A stretch of DNA of 64,000 nt from Micromonospora echinospora (GTDB taxonomy: Bacteria > Actinomycetota > Actinomycetes > Mycobacteriales > Micromonosporaceae): contig NZ_JACHJC010000001.1 of NCBI RefSeq assembly GCF_014203425.1, forward strand, positions 6,651,501 to 6,715,500, written 5' to 3'. Below the pieces are notes generated by a model. That model saw only the letters and a list, made by a program, of their open reading frames with translations. It had not been told where the DNA came from and searched no databases. Both the position numbers and the translations under genes were made by a program. How positions within the stretch are numbered: position 1 is the stretch's first letter; each line of letters begins with the position of its first letter. Below are positions 25,889 to 33,986 of this stretch, piece after piece.

Positions 25889-27802
25889 ATGACTGAGACG
25901 CGAATCGAACGACACCACTACGACGTCGTCGTGATCGGGGCCGGTGGCGCCGGCCTGCGCGCGGCGATCGAGGCCCGGCTGGCCGGCAAGAAGACCGCGA
26001 TCATCTCGAAGTCGCTGTTCGGCAAGGCGCACACGGTGATGGCCGAGGGCGGCGCCGCCGCCGCGATGGGCAACGTGAACTCGCGCGACAACTGGCAGGT
26101 GCACTTCCGGGACACCATGCGCGGCGGCAAGTTCCTCAACAACTTCCGGATGGCCGAGTTGCACGCCAAGGAGGCGCCGCAGCGGATCTGGGAGCTGGAG
26201 ACGTACGGCGCGCTGTTCGACCGCACCAAGGACGGGAAGATCTCGCAGCGCAACTTCGGTGGCCACGAGTACCCGCGCCTGGCGCACGTCGGCGACCGGA
26301 CCGGCCTGGAGCTGATCCGGACGCTCCAGCAGAAGATCGTCTCGCTCCAGCAGGAGGACAAGCAGGAGTTCGGCAGCTACGACGCGCGGATCCGGGTCTT
26401 CTCCGAGACCACGATCACCGAACTGCTGCTCGACGGTGACCGCGTCGCCGGCGCGTTCGGCTACTACCGCGAGTCCGGCGAGTTCGTCCTGTTCGAGGCG
26501 CCCGCCGTGGTGCTCGCCACCGGCGGCGTCGGACGGTCCTACAAGGTCACCTCGAACTCCTGGGAGTACACCGGGGACGGTCACGCGCTGGCGCTGCGCG
26601 CCGGGGCGACGCTGATCAACATGGAGTTCCTCCAGTTCCACCCGACCGGCATGGTCTGGCCGCCCTCGGTGAAGGGCATCCTGGTCACCGAGTCGGTACG
26701 CGGCGACGGCGGGGTGCTGAAGAACTCCGAGGGCAAGCGGTTCATGTTCGACTACGTCCCCGACGTGTTCCGCAAGCAGTACGCGGAGACCGAGGAGGAG
26801 GCGGACCGCTGGTACACCGACCCGGACAACAACCGGCGTCCGCCGGAGCTGCTGCCCCGTGACGAGGTCGCCCGCGCGATCAACAGCGAGGTCAAGGAAG
26901 GCCGGGGTACGCCGGCCGGCGGCGTCTACCTGGACATCGCCTCCCGTAAGTCGGCCGAGGAGATCCGCCGCCGCCTCCCGTCGATGTACCACCAGTTCAA
27001 GGAGCTGGCCGACGTCGACATCACCAAGGAGCCGATGGAGGTCGGCCCGACCTGTCACTACGTGATGGGCGGCGTCGAGGTGGACCCGGACTCCGGCGCG
27101 GCGTTCGGCACGGTGCGCGGGCTCTACGCCGCCGGCGAGGTGTCCGGCGGCATGCACGGCTCCAACCGGCTCGGTGGCAACTCCCTGTCCGACCTGCTGG
27201 TCTTCGGCAAGCGCGCGGGCGGGCACGCGGCCACGTACACCGATCAGCTCACCAGCCGCCCGGCGGTGTCGGTGGCGGCGGTGGAGGCCGCTGTGGAGAC
27301 GGCGCTGGCGCCGTTGCAGCGCGACACCGGCGAGAACCCGTACCAGCTCCAGCAGGACCTCCAGGTGGTCATGGGCGATCTGGTCGGCATCATCCGGCGC
27401 GAGGGTGAGCTGGCCGACGCGCTCGGCCGGCTGGCCGAGCTGCGCGAGCGGGTGGCGAAGGTGAGCGCGGTCGGCGGCCGGCGCTACAACCCGGGCTGGC
27501 ACCTGGCGCTGGACCTGCGCAACATGCTCGTGGTCTCGGAGTGCACCGCGATGGCGGCGCTGGAGCGGCAGGAGTCGCGCGGCGGGCACACCCGGGAGGA
27601 CTACCCGGCGATGGACCCGAAGTGGCGCGGCGTCAACCTGGTCTGCTCGCTGGACGGGGAGACGGTCCGGCTGACCCACAAGCCGCTGCCGAAGATGCGG
27701 CCGGAGCTGATCGGGCTGTTCGACCGGGCCGAGCTGGCCAAGTACCTGACCGACGAGGAACTCGCCGAGTTCGACGCCCTCACCGAGGAGGCGAACAACT
27801 GA
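25889..27802 (+). CDS. sdhA: Succinate dehydrogenase/fumarate reductase flavoprotein subunit
   Basis: FAD-containing catalytic subunit, 637 residues. The N-terminal dinucleotide motif is VVVIGAGGAGLRAAIEA, the FAD-attachment His lies in KSLFGKAHTVMAEGG, and the substrate-binding FLQFHPTGM motif and GEVSGGMHGSNRLGGNSL capping region are intact. It oxidises succinate to fumarate in the TCA cycle. Its stop overlaps the sdhB start by one base (TGATG). The gene order anchor-flavoprotein-iron-sulfur is that of Sdh1. Confidence 0.95.
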   Translation: MTETRIERHHYDVVVIGAGGAGLRAAIEARLAGKKTAIISKSLFGKAHTVMAEGGAAAAMGNVNSRDNWQVHFRDTMRGGKFLNNFRMAELHAKEAPQRIWELETYGALFDRTKDGKISQRNFGGHEYPRLAHVGDRTGLELIRTLQQKIVSLQQEDKQEFGSYDARIRVFSETTITELLLDGDRVAGAFGYYRESGEFVLFEAPAVVLATGGVGRSYKVTSNSWEYTGDGHALALRAGATLINMEFLQFHPTGMVWPPSVKGILVTESVRGDGGVLKNSEGKRFMFDYVPDVFRKQYAETEEEADRWYTDPDNNRRPPELLPRDEVARAINSEVKEGRGTPAGGVYLDIASRKSAEEIRRRLPSMYHQFKELADVDITKEPMEVGPTCHYVMGGVEVDPDSGAAFGTVRGLYAAGEVSGGMHGSNRLGGNSLSDLLVFGKRAGGHAATYTDQLTSRPAVSVAAVEAAVETALAPLQRDTGENPYQLQQDLQVVMGDLVGIIRREGELADALGRLAELRERVAKVSAVGGRRYNPGWHLALDLRNMLVVSECTAMAALERQESRGGHTREDYPAMDPKWRGVNLVCSLDGETVRLTHKPLPKMRPELIGLFDRAELAKYLTDEELAEFDALTEEANN

Positions 27803-28911
27803 TGGGAAACAAGCGCCAGTTCCGCATCTGGCGGGGCGACGAGACCGGCGGCGACCTGAAGGACTACACGGTCGAGGTCAACGAGGGTGAGGTGGTCCTC
27901 GACGTGATCCACCGGCTCCAGGCCACCGAGGCGCCCGACCTGGCGTGCCGGTGGAACTGCAAGGCCGGCAAGTGCGGCTCCTGCTCCATGGAGATCAACG
28001 GCAAGCCGCGGCTGGGCTGCATGACCCGGATGTCGACGTTCGAGGAGGCCGAGACCGTCACGGTGACCCCGCTGCGTACGTTCCCGGTGATCCGGGACCT
28101 GGTCACCGACGTCTCGTTCAACTACGAGAAGGCCCGGGAGACCCCGGCGTTCGCGCCGCCGGCCGACGTGGCGCCCGGCGACTACCGGATGCAGCAGGTC
28201 GACGTGGAGCGCTCGCAGGAGTTCCGCAAGTGCATCGAGTGCTTCCTGTGCCAGAACGTCTGCCACGTGATCCGTGACCACGAGGAGAACAAGCCGGCGT
28301 TCTCCGGCCCCCGGTTCTTCATCCGGGCGGCCGAGCTGGACATGCACCCGCTGGACGCCCGTACCGACCGCCGGGAGTACGCGCAGTCCGACATGGGACT
28401 CGGCTTCTGCAACATCACCAAGTGCTGCACCGAGGTCTGCCCCGAGCACATCAAGATCACCGACAACGGGATCATCCCCATGAAGGAACGGGTCGTCGAC
28501 CGCAGGTACGATCCCCTTGTGTGGCTCGGTAACAAGATCTTCCGGAGGGGTCAGGTGCCTCAGACCAGCGCGACCAGCGGGCATTCCAGCGGTGCCGTCA
28601 CGTCCGGAGGGGCGCACGGCGGGGCGCACGCGCACTCCGGCGGGACGCACTCGCACGGCGGGGTGCACTCGCACGCGGGCGGCTCGCACGACAGCGCCGC
28701 CGAGCGGCAGGCCCAGCAGGGCGTCAACTGGCACCGCGAGGTGCCGCACCCGACCGCCCCGGCGGTGGACGCCAACGGCAAGCTGCCGCTGACCGAGCTG
28801 ACGTTCAACCGGGCCGCCGCGCCGTCGCCGTTCGGCGACGACGTGACGTTCCCGCTGCCCCCGGAGCACCTCAACTTCGCTCACCCGCAGCAGGACGAGC
28901 CGAAGCACTGA
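27802..28911 (+). CDS. sdhB: Succinate dehydrogenase iron-sulfur subunit with His-rich C-terminal tail
   Basis: Electron-transfer subunit. Residues 1-245 are a normal SdhB: the 2Fe-2S motif CRWNCKAGKCGSC and the cluster motifs CIECFLCQNVC and CNITKCCTEVCPEH. The family is usually about 240-260 residues (Rv0247c, 248), but this protein has 369. The extra ~115 residues hold a Gly/His block (His at 272, 276, 278, 283, 285, 289, 291 and 296) and then a Pro-rich acidic end. The frame is continuous and codon use is unchanged, so the tail is probably real; metal binding is inference. Confidence 0.92.
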   Translation: MGNKRQFRIWRGDETGGDLKDYTVEVNEGEVVLDVIHRLQATEAPDLACRWNCKAGKCGSCSMEINGKPRLGCMTRMSTFEEAETVTVTPLRTFPVIRDLVTDVSFNYEKARETPAFAPPADVAPGDYRMQQVDVERSQEFRKCIECFLCQNVCHVIRDHEENKPAFSGPRFFIRAAELDMHPLDARTDRREYAQSDMGLGFCNITKCCTEVCPEHIKITDNGIIPMKERVVDRRYDPLVWLGNKIFRRGQVPQTSATSGHSSGAVTSGGAHGGAHAHSGGTHSHGGVHSHAGGSHDSAAERQAQQGVNWHREVPHPTAPAVDANGKLPLTELTFNRAAAPSPFGDDVTFPLPPEHLNFAHPQQDEPKH

Positions 28912-28928
28912 GCAGCGGCGCGACGACG

Positions 28929-28962
28929 ACGGGGGCCAGCGGCACACGCCGCCGGCCCCCGT
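28929..28962. terminator. Terminator after the sdh operon
   Basis: Two 15-base arms (28929-28943, 28948-28962; one mismatch) with loop ACAC, GC-rich, without a clear T-run, as is usual in actinobacteria. It lies between convergent sdhB and the NUDIX gene. Confidence 0.8.
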
Positions 28963-29000
28963 CCCGTTTCGGCCCGGCTGTCCGGCTCGGCCCGCCGCGC

Positions 29001-29441
29001 TCAGTCGGCGGCGAGCAGCGGGCGCAGCGCGGCCACGATCGGCACGTCGGCCGGCAGCCAGTCGACGCTGTCCAGCTCGGCGGCGGAGAGCCAGCGCAGG
29101 TCCGCGTGTTCCAGGGCCTTCGGCTGGTCGCCGTGGAGCAGCCGGGCGGCGTAGACGCGCAGCACGGACCGGCCATGAGCCATCCGTACGTCGCGACCGA
29201 CGCGGGCGCCGACAACCACCCGTACGCCCAGCTCCTCGGCGCACTCGCGGGCCAGCGCGTCGGTCTCGGCCTCACCCGGCTCGACCTTTCCGCCGGGGAA
29301 CTCCCACCGGCCCGCCACCTCGGGGGGCGCGGAGCGCTCGCACGCCAGCACCCGGCCGCCCTCGATGATCGCGGCTCCGACGACCACCCTCGGCTCCCGC
29401 CGGTCGGCCTGCCCGTTCCCGCTAATCCGTTCGGTCCGCAC
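29001..29441 (-). CDS. mutT: NUDIX hydrolase, MutT-like (d)NTP pyrophosphohydrolase
   Basis: A 146-residue NUDIX protein. The box GKVEPGEAETDALARE-CAEELGV fits G-x5-E-x7-REUxEExGU exactly, and RWEFPGGK just before it is the 8-oxo-dGTPase-type sequence. It probably removes oxidised nucleotides from the pool. The start is GTG at 29441. It is a monocistronic minus-strand gene; assignment to MutT rather than another NUDIX type is based on length and the EFPGGK context. Confidence 0.87.
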   Translation of the reverse strand: MRTERISGNGQADRREPRVVVGAAIIEGGRVLACERSAPPEVAGRWEFPGGKVEPGEAETDALARECAEELGVRVVVGARVGRDVRMAHGRSVLRVYAARLLHGDQPKALEHADLRWLSAAELDSVDWLPADVPIVAALRPLLAAD

Positions 29442-29625
29442 GGGCCACCAGCGTGCCAGATCAATCGGCGGTTTGGGTAGCTGCGTCGACCGTCAGGTCA
29501 GCAGAACACGGAAGTGTGGGCGTGGACACACCATCTGAGTGGCGAGAGACTAGAGGGCGTCGACTGGGACACGGGATGGCGACGATTTGGCCACAAGCCG
29601 GCAACGACGCCTGGGAGGTGCGGTG

Positions 29626-29934
29626 ATGCGCGTGCTGTTCAGCGGCCGTGCGAAGCACGACTACCTCAGCGACGCACTGGCCCTGCTGTCCGGATGGACG
29701 CGCGAGGGCGAACAGATCCGCCGCACGATCGTTCTCGACGACACCCAGCACGCCGCGCTCACCGAGCGGGTCGCGGTGGTCGCCGACGCGCTGCGGCTGC
29801 GCCCGGAGATCAGCCGCCGGGCCGATCGTACCCAGATCCGGCTGGGCCACGGCGACGGCGAGCCGCTCACCGAGGGTGAGGTGCTGCTCGCGGCACGCAT
29901 CGAGGACGCGGTCCGCGCGGTCACCGAGACCTGA
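29626..29934 (+). CDS. Pterin carbinolamine dehydratase-like small protein, catalytic motif missing
   Basis: A 102-residue protein with a GGGAGGTG ribosome site. Its layout (LSGWTREGEQIRRTI, a long helix, then a strand region and the AARIEDAVRAV end) resembles pterin-4a-carbinolamine dehydratases. However, the conserved His-His-Pro-(Asp/Glu) motif reads RLRPE, so dehydratase activity is unlikely. It may be a structural or regulatory paralogue (DCoH-like). The fold assignment is tentative. Confidence 0.65.
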   Translation: MRVLFSGRAKHDYLSDALALLSGWTREGEQIRRTIVLDDTQHAALTERVAVVADALRLRPEISRRADRTQIRLGHGDGEPLTEGEVLLAARIEDAVRAVTET

Positions 29935-29952
29935 GCGCTGGCGCGCCCCGCC

Positions 29953-29958
29953 TACCCT
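29953..29958 (+). promoter_or_regulatory. -10 element, leaderless PH-domain gene
   Basis: TACCCT is 7 bases before the ATG at 29966, and no ribosome site is present. Confidence 0.5.
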
Positions 29959-29965
29959 CGGGTAC

Positions 29966-30328
29966 ATGTCTGGCCCCACGTACGACCGCAAGGAACAGTT
30001 CCAGCAGATCCAGAGCGGGCTGCTGCCCGGTGAGCAGATCATCGCCGTCTACGACGCGGTGGGCACCGGCACCGGCTTCATCGGCCTGACCGACCGGCGG
30101 GTGATCATCCAGGACCGCTCCTTCGTCGGCAAGCGGTACGCGATCACCAGCATCCCGTACTCGAAGATCACCAGCGTGAGCGTGGTGAGCAACAAGTCCT
30201 GGGGCGGCTCGTTCTTCTCCACCGGGTCGATCGCTGTGCACGTCGGCACGCACACCTACGAGGTGGAGTTCCGGGGCGCGGAGAAGAGCCACCACGTGCA
30301 CAACGTGATCCTGCACCACATCTCCTGA
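29966..30328 (+). CDS. PH-like domain protein
   Basis: A 120-residue single-domain bacterial PH protein: the beta-rich sequence GTGFIGLTDRRVIIQDRSF and KRYAITSIPYSKITSVSVVS, followed by a C-terminal helix (AEKSHHVHNVILHHI), is the bPH pattern. No membrane segment, so it is cytoplasmic. It appears leaderless. The role is unknown; PH-like proteins of this type are common single genes in actinobacteria. Confidence 0.82.
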   Translation: MSGPTYDRKEQFQQIQSGLLPGEQIIAVYDAVGTGTGFIGLTDRRVIIQDRSFVGKRYAITSIPYSKITSVSVVSNKSWGGSFFSTGSIAVHVGTHTYEVEFRGAEKSHHVHNVILHHIS

Positions 30329-30338
30329 CCCGCGCTGG

Positions 30339-30344
30339 CACAAT
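30339..30344 (+). promoter_or_regulatory. -10 element, leaderless SanA-like gene
   Basis: CACAAT lies 7 bases before the ATG at 30352, consistent with a leaderless mRNA. Confidence 0.45.
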
Positions 30345-30351
30345 CGCCGCC

Positions 30352-31065
30352 ATGCGAGGGCTGACGGCGCGATGGCGGGCCTGGCGGGGCGACCATCGGC
30401 AGGCCGTACGCCTGGTCCGCCGGCTGCTGGTGCTCGCCACGGCCGCCGTGGTCCTGCTGGGCGCCGCCACCGTCGCCAGCGTGACCTGGGTCCGCGGCGC
30501 CGCCGAGGGTCGCCTGTTCGACGCCGCGGACGTGCCCGAGACGCCGGTGGCGCTGGTGCTGGGCACCAAGGTGGAGCCGGACGGCACCCCGGCGCCGTTC
30601 CTGGCCGGCCGGCTGGAGATCGCCCGCCAGTTGTACGCCGCCGGCAAGGTCCAGGTGCTCCTGCTCTCCGGCGACCACATGGACTGGGACTACGACGAGC
30701 CGGACGCGATGCGGCGCTGGCTCGTCGACCGGGGCGTCCCGGCGGAGAAGACGGTGCTGGACCACGCCGGCTTCGACACGTACGACTCGTGCGTCCGCGC
30801 GCACCGCGTCTTCGGAGTCCGGCGGGCCACAGTGGTCACCCAGTCGTTCCACCTGCCGCGCGCGGTGGCGCTGTGCCGGGACGCCGGCATCGAGGCCGTC
30901 GGCGTCGGCGACGACACCGCCCGCCGGTACGCCGACCAGTGGCGGATCAGCTCCACCCGGGAGCACGCCGCCTGCGTCAAGGCCGCCGTGGACGTGCTCA
31001 GCGGGCGTGATCCGGTGCACCTCGGCCGCCGGGAGACCGGTGTGGACGACGCGCTACGGGCGTAA
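30352..31065 (+). CDS. SanA/YdcF-type membrane protein (DUF218)
   Basis: A 237-residue protein with an N-terminal basic segment, one transmembrane helix (LVLATAAVVLLGAATVA region) and an extracytoplasmic DUF218 domain: LVLGTKVEPDGTP, LLLSGDHMDWDYDEPDAM, TYDSCVRAHRVFG and VVTQSFHLPRAVALCRDAGI. SanA-class proteins support the cell-envelope barrier (vancomycin exclusion in E. coli). The exact activity is unknown. It probably acts on the outer face of the membrane. Confidence 0.87.
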   Translation: MRGLTARWRAWRGDHRQAVRLVRRLLVLATAAVVLLGAATVASVTWVRGAAEGRLFDAADVPETPVALVLGTKVEPDGTPAPFLAGRLEIARQLYAAGKVQVLLLSGDHMDWDYDEPDAMRRWLVDRGVPAEKTVLDHAGFDTYDSCVRAHRVFGVRRATVVTQSFHLPRAVALCRDAGIEAVGVGDDTARRYADQWRISSTREHAACVKAAVDVLSGRDPVHLGRRETGVDDALRA

Positions 31066-31133
31066 TCCGGTTGTCCCCCCGGACGGCTGCTGGTCTGCTG
31101 GACCCCTCGAAGCCGACCGGAGGGAGCACCGCC

Positions 31134-31226
31134 ATGCCACACGCTGCGAAGCCCAGCCGACCCGTCGTCACCCTTGCCGAAACGAGGCTTCGTGTTTCCG
31201 TACCCCATTCCGGCGGAGGTCGCTGA
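31134..31226 (+). CDS. 30-residue ORF with strong ribosome site
   Basis: A GGAGGGAG sequence stands 6 bases before the ATG of this 31-codon ORF (MPHAAKPSRP to HSGGGR). Its codon choice is less GC-biased than its neighbours, so it may not be old coding sequence. It ends 45 bases before the methyltransferase gene and could be a leader peptide or the vestige of one. There is no protein-level evidence. Confidence 0.35.
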   Translation: MPHAAKPSRPVVTLAETRLRVSVPHSGGGR

Positions 31227-31271
31227 CCTCGCGCCGCGTCCTGCCCCTTCCGCCCGGCGGGAGGGCGTGTG

Positions 31272-32003
31272 ATGTCCGTCTTCGACGATCCCGGCCTGTT
31301 CGGCCGGCTCTGGGCCGACACCTACGACGGCCCCGGCAATCCCGACCCGGCCCCGGCCGTCGACTTCCTCGCGCCGCTGGCCGACGGCGGCCCGGTGCTC
31401 GAACTGGCAGTCGGCACCGGCCGGGTGGCCCTGCCGCTGGCCGCCCGCGGTCTGACCGTGGAGGGCGTCGAGGCGTCCCCGGAGATGGTCGCGCACCTGC
31501 GCGCCAAGCCGGGCGGCGCGGACCTGCCGGTGACCATCGGCGACATGGCGGACGTCCCGGTCACCGGGCCGTACCGTCTGGTCTTCCTGGTGTTCAACAC
31601 GCTGTTCAACCTGGTGTCCGAGGAACGCCAGGCGGCCTGCTTCCGCAACGTCGCCCGGGTGCTCGCGCCCGGCGGCGCGTTCGTCATCGAGACCTTCGTG
31701 CCCGACCCGGCGGACTTCGACCGGGACGAGCAGGTCCAGGTGCGGGAGGTGACCGAGGACTCGGCCACCATCCGCCTGCACCGGTACGACCGGGCGGCGC
31801 AGACGTTCGTGCGGCAGACCGTCACGTTCGACGCCTCCGGCGTGCACCTGAAGCCGTTCGCGATGCGCTACGCCTGGCCGGAGCAGGTCGATGAGCTGGC
31901 GGAGCGGGCCGGGCTCCGGCTCGCCGAGCGGTACGCCGACTGGGACCGGTCGCCGTTCGACGCGGACAGCAACTCGCACATCTCCGTCTACCGGCGGCGG
32001 TAG
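31272..32003 (+). CDS. Class I SAM-dependent methyltransferase
   Basis: A 243-residue methyltransferase with a Rossmann-type SAM site: motif I VLELAVGTGRVALPLA, motif II acidic VEGVEAS, and GDMADVPVTGPYRLVFLVFN for motifs III-IV. The C-terminal region (FAMRYAWPEQVDELAERAGL) resembles small-molecule methyltransferases of actinobacteria. The substrate is unknown. The ATG at 31272 is taken; the GTG directly before it adds one residue. A strong hairpin follows the stop. Confidence 0.88.
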   Translation: MSVFDDPGLFGRLWADTYDGPGNPDPAPAVDFLAPLADGGPVLELAVGTGRVALPLAARGLTVEGVEASPEMVAHLRAKPGGADLPVTIGDMADVPVTGPYRLVFLVFNTLFNLVSEERQAACFRNVARVLAPGGAFVIETFVPDPADFDRDEQVQVREVTEDSATIRLHRYDRAAQTFVRQTVTFDASGVHLKPFAMRYAWPEQVDELAERAGLRLAERYADWDRSPFDADSNSHISVYRRR

Positions 32004-32012
32004 CGCTCACGT

Positions 32013-32044
32013 CGAGGGGCCGGGCATCACGTCCCGGCCCCTCG
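32013..32044. terminator. Terminator after the methyltransferase gene
   Basis: A perfect 12-bp stem CGAGGGGCCGGG/CCCGGCCCCTCG (32013-32024, 32033-32044) with an 8-base loop, 10 bases after the stop codon. Confidence 0.85.
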
Positions 32045-32090
32045 GCGCGCGACTACGCTGACGACCGCCGGGTCCGGACAGGGGGAACCG

Positions 32091-32585
32091 ATGACCGTCA
32101 CCGTCGCCGCCATGGACGACTCGCACGCCGACGCCGTGCTGGAGATCTACCGTCTGGGAATCGCCGAGGGCAACGCCACGTTCGAGACCGAACCGCCGGA
32201 CTGGGCGCGGTTCACCGCCACCCGTCTGCCCGGCCACCGCTGGGTGGCGCTCGACGAGGCCGGCGACGTGCTCGGCTGGGTGGCCTGCTCGGCGGTCTCC
32301 GACCGCTGCGTCTACGCCGGGGTGGTCGAGCACTCCGTCTACGTGCATCCGCGCGGGCGTGGGCGCGGGGTCGGCCGGGCGCTGCTGGAGGCGTTGATCG
32401 CCTCGACCGAGGCGGCCGGGATCTGGACCATCCAGTCCGGCGTGTTCCCGGAGAACACCGCGAGCCTGGCGCTGCACGCGACGTGCGGCTTCCGCGTGGT
32501 CGGCACCCGGGAACGGGTCGGCCGCCACCACGGCCTCTGGCGCGACGTGACTCTGCTCGAACGCCGCAGCCCGCGCGTCACCTGA
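32091..32585 (+). CDS. GNAT acetyltransferase, phosphinothricin/methionine sulfoximine type
   Basis: A 164-residue GNAT protein of the Pat/Bar/MnaT subgroup. It shows EIYRLGIAEGNATFETEPP near the N-terminus, the acetyl-CoA loop VYVHPRGRGRGVGRALLEAL, the SGVFPENTASLALHATCGFR motif, and HHGLWRDVTLLERR at the end. Relatives N-acetylate phosphinothricin or methionine sulfoximine; the natural substrate here is unknown. GGGGGAA precedes the ATG, and TACGCT at 32054-32059 is a likely -10. Confidence 0.88.
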   Translation: MTVTVAAMDDSHADAVLEIYRLGIAEGNATFETEPPDWARFTATRLPGHRWVALDEAGDVLGWVACSAVSDRCVYAGVVEHSVYVHPRGRGRGVGRALLEALIASTEAAGIWTIQSGVFPENTASLALHATCGFRVVGTRERVGRHHGLWRDVTLLERRSPRVT

Positions 32586-32716
32586 GCCGGCTGCCGTCGC
32601 TGATCACCGGGACGGCCGGTCAGCCGCCGACCAGGTGCCGGCGTACCAGGGCGTGCGAGCCGTGAGCGGCCGCGCGTACCCGAAGAAGACTTGACGCCCC
32701 GGCCCGCGAGCGCCAT

Positions 32717-32740
32717 GGTTAGTTACATGAGTAATGAACC
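32717..32740. promoter_or_regulatory. Probable YtrA/GntR operator
   Basis: A 24-base interrupted palindrome GGTT-N2-TTAC-N4-GTAA-N2-AACC in a conspicuously AT-rich patch, ending 11 bases before the start chosen for the regulator. GntR-family dimers bind such sites, so autoregulation of the regulator-ABC operon is likely (inference). Confidence 0.65.
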
Positions 32741-32751
32741 AAAGAACCAGG

Positions 32752-33111
32752 ATGGATGACGGCCGGCCGATCTTCGTCCAGATCGCGGAGATGATCGAAA
32801 ACTCGATCATCGACGGGACGTACGCGGAGGAGACCCAGGTGCCGTCGACGAACGAGCTGGCGGCGTTCCACCGGATCAACCCGGCGACCGCCGCCAAGGG
32901 GATCAACCGCCTGGTCGATGACGGGCTTCTCTACAAGCGCAGGGGGATCGGAATGTTCGTGGCAACGGGCGCCGTCGAAACACTCCGGGAACGCCGCCGG
33001 CGCGAGTTCTCCGACCAGTACGTGCGGCCCCTCATCGAGGAGGCACGCAAGTTGGGCATCGGCACCGAGGAGCTGAAGAAGCTCATCGACACAGGGGAGG
33101 AACAGCGATGA
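32752..33111 (+). CDS. GntR family transcriptional regulator, YtrA subfamily
   Basis: A 119-residue regulator with an N-terminal winged helix (PIFVQIAEMIENSIIDGTY; QVPSTNELAAFHRINPATA; LVDDGLLYKRRGIGMFV) and only a short helical C-terminus, as in YtrA-type members. YtrA regulators sit next to and control ABC transporters, as here. The ATG at 32752 is preferred; the ATG at 32734 lies inside the palindromic operator and would put coding sequence in it. Its stop overlaps the ATPase start by four bases. Confidence 0.9.
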   Translation: MDDGRPIFVQIAEMIENSIIDGTYAEETQVPSTNELAAFHRINPATAAKGINRLVDDGLLYKRRGIGMFVATGAVETLRERRRREFSDQYVRPLIEEARKLGIGTEELKKLIDTGEEQR

Positions 33112-33986
33112 GCGTCGTGGCGGCAGCCGGACTCACGAAGCGGTTCGGCGAGGTGACCGCTCTCGATGACGTCACCTTCACGTTGACGGGCGACAAGATC
33201 TATGGGCTTCTCGGCCGCAACGGCGCCGGCAAGACGACGCTGATGCAGCTGATCACCGGCCAGAACAGCGGCACCAGCGGCGACCTCATGCTCTTCGGTG
33301 AGCGGCCGTACGAGAACGAGCGGGTGCTGTCGCGGGTGGTCTTCATCAAGGAGAGTCAGACGTACCCGACCGCGTACCAGGTCCGGCACGTGCTGAGCCT
33401 GGCCAAGCGGCTGTTCCCCAACTGGGACGAGGACTTCGCGCAGTCCCTGGTGGACGACTTCGACCTGCCGCGCAAGCGCAAGGTACGCAAACTGTCCCGC
33501 GGCATGCTGTCCGCGCTGGGCGTGACGATCGGCCTGGCCGCACGCGCGCCGCTGACCTTCTTCGACGAGCCGTACCTCGGTCTCGACGCGGTCGCCCGGC
33601 AGCTCTTCTACGACCGGCTGCTCGCCGACTACGCCGAGAACCCGCGCACCGTCGTGCTCTCCACGCACCTCATCGACGAGGTGGCCGACCTGATCGAGCA
33701 CGTGCTGCTGCTCGACCGCGGCAAGCTGCTGCTCGACGCGCCCAGCGACGAGCTGCGCGGCGAGGTGGTGGAGGCGTCCGGCCCGGCCGCTGCGGTGGAC
33801 GAGTTCGCCGCCGCGCACCAGGCGCTGCATCGTGAGCAACTCGGCGGCGCAGTCCGCGCGTCGCTGCGCGGGTCGTTCGACGACGCCGAACGGACGCGCG
33901 CCGAGAAGCTCGGCATCGACCTGGCGCCGGTGTCGCTCCAACAGGCCGTGGTGCGCCTGACGACGGAAAGGACGAACGCGCGATGA
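33108..33986 (+). CDS. ABC transporter ATPase
   Basis: A 292-residue ATPase with Walker A GRNGAGKTT, a deviant signature LSRGMLSALG in place of LSGGQ, Walker B LTFFDEPYLGLD, and the switch His in VLSTHLIDEV. The C-terminal ~70 residues are an extension after the ATPase core. It pairs with the permease that overlaps it by four bases. YtrA-linked transporters often respond to cell-wall stress; the substrate here is unknown. Confidence 0.92.
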   Translation: MSVVAAAGLTKRFGEVTALDDVTFTLTGDKIYGLLGRNGAGKTTLMQLITGQNSGTSGDLMLFGERPYENERVLSRVVFIKESQTYPTAYQVRHVLSLAKRLFPNWDEDFAQSLVDDFDLPRKRKVRKLSRGMLSALGVTIGLAARAPLTFFDEPYLGLDAVARQLFYDRLLADYAENPRTVVLSTHLIDEVADLIEHVLLLDRGKLLLDAPSDELRGEVVEASGPAAAVDEFAAAHQALHREQLGGAVRASLRGSFDDAERTRAEKLGIDLAPVSLQQAVVRLTTERTNAR

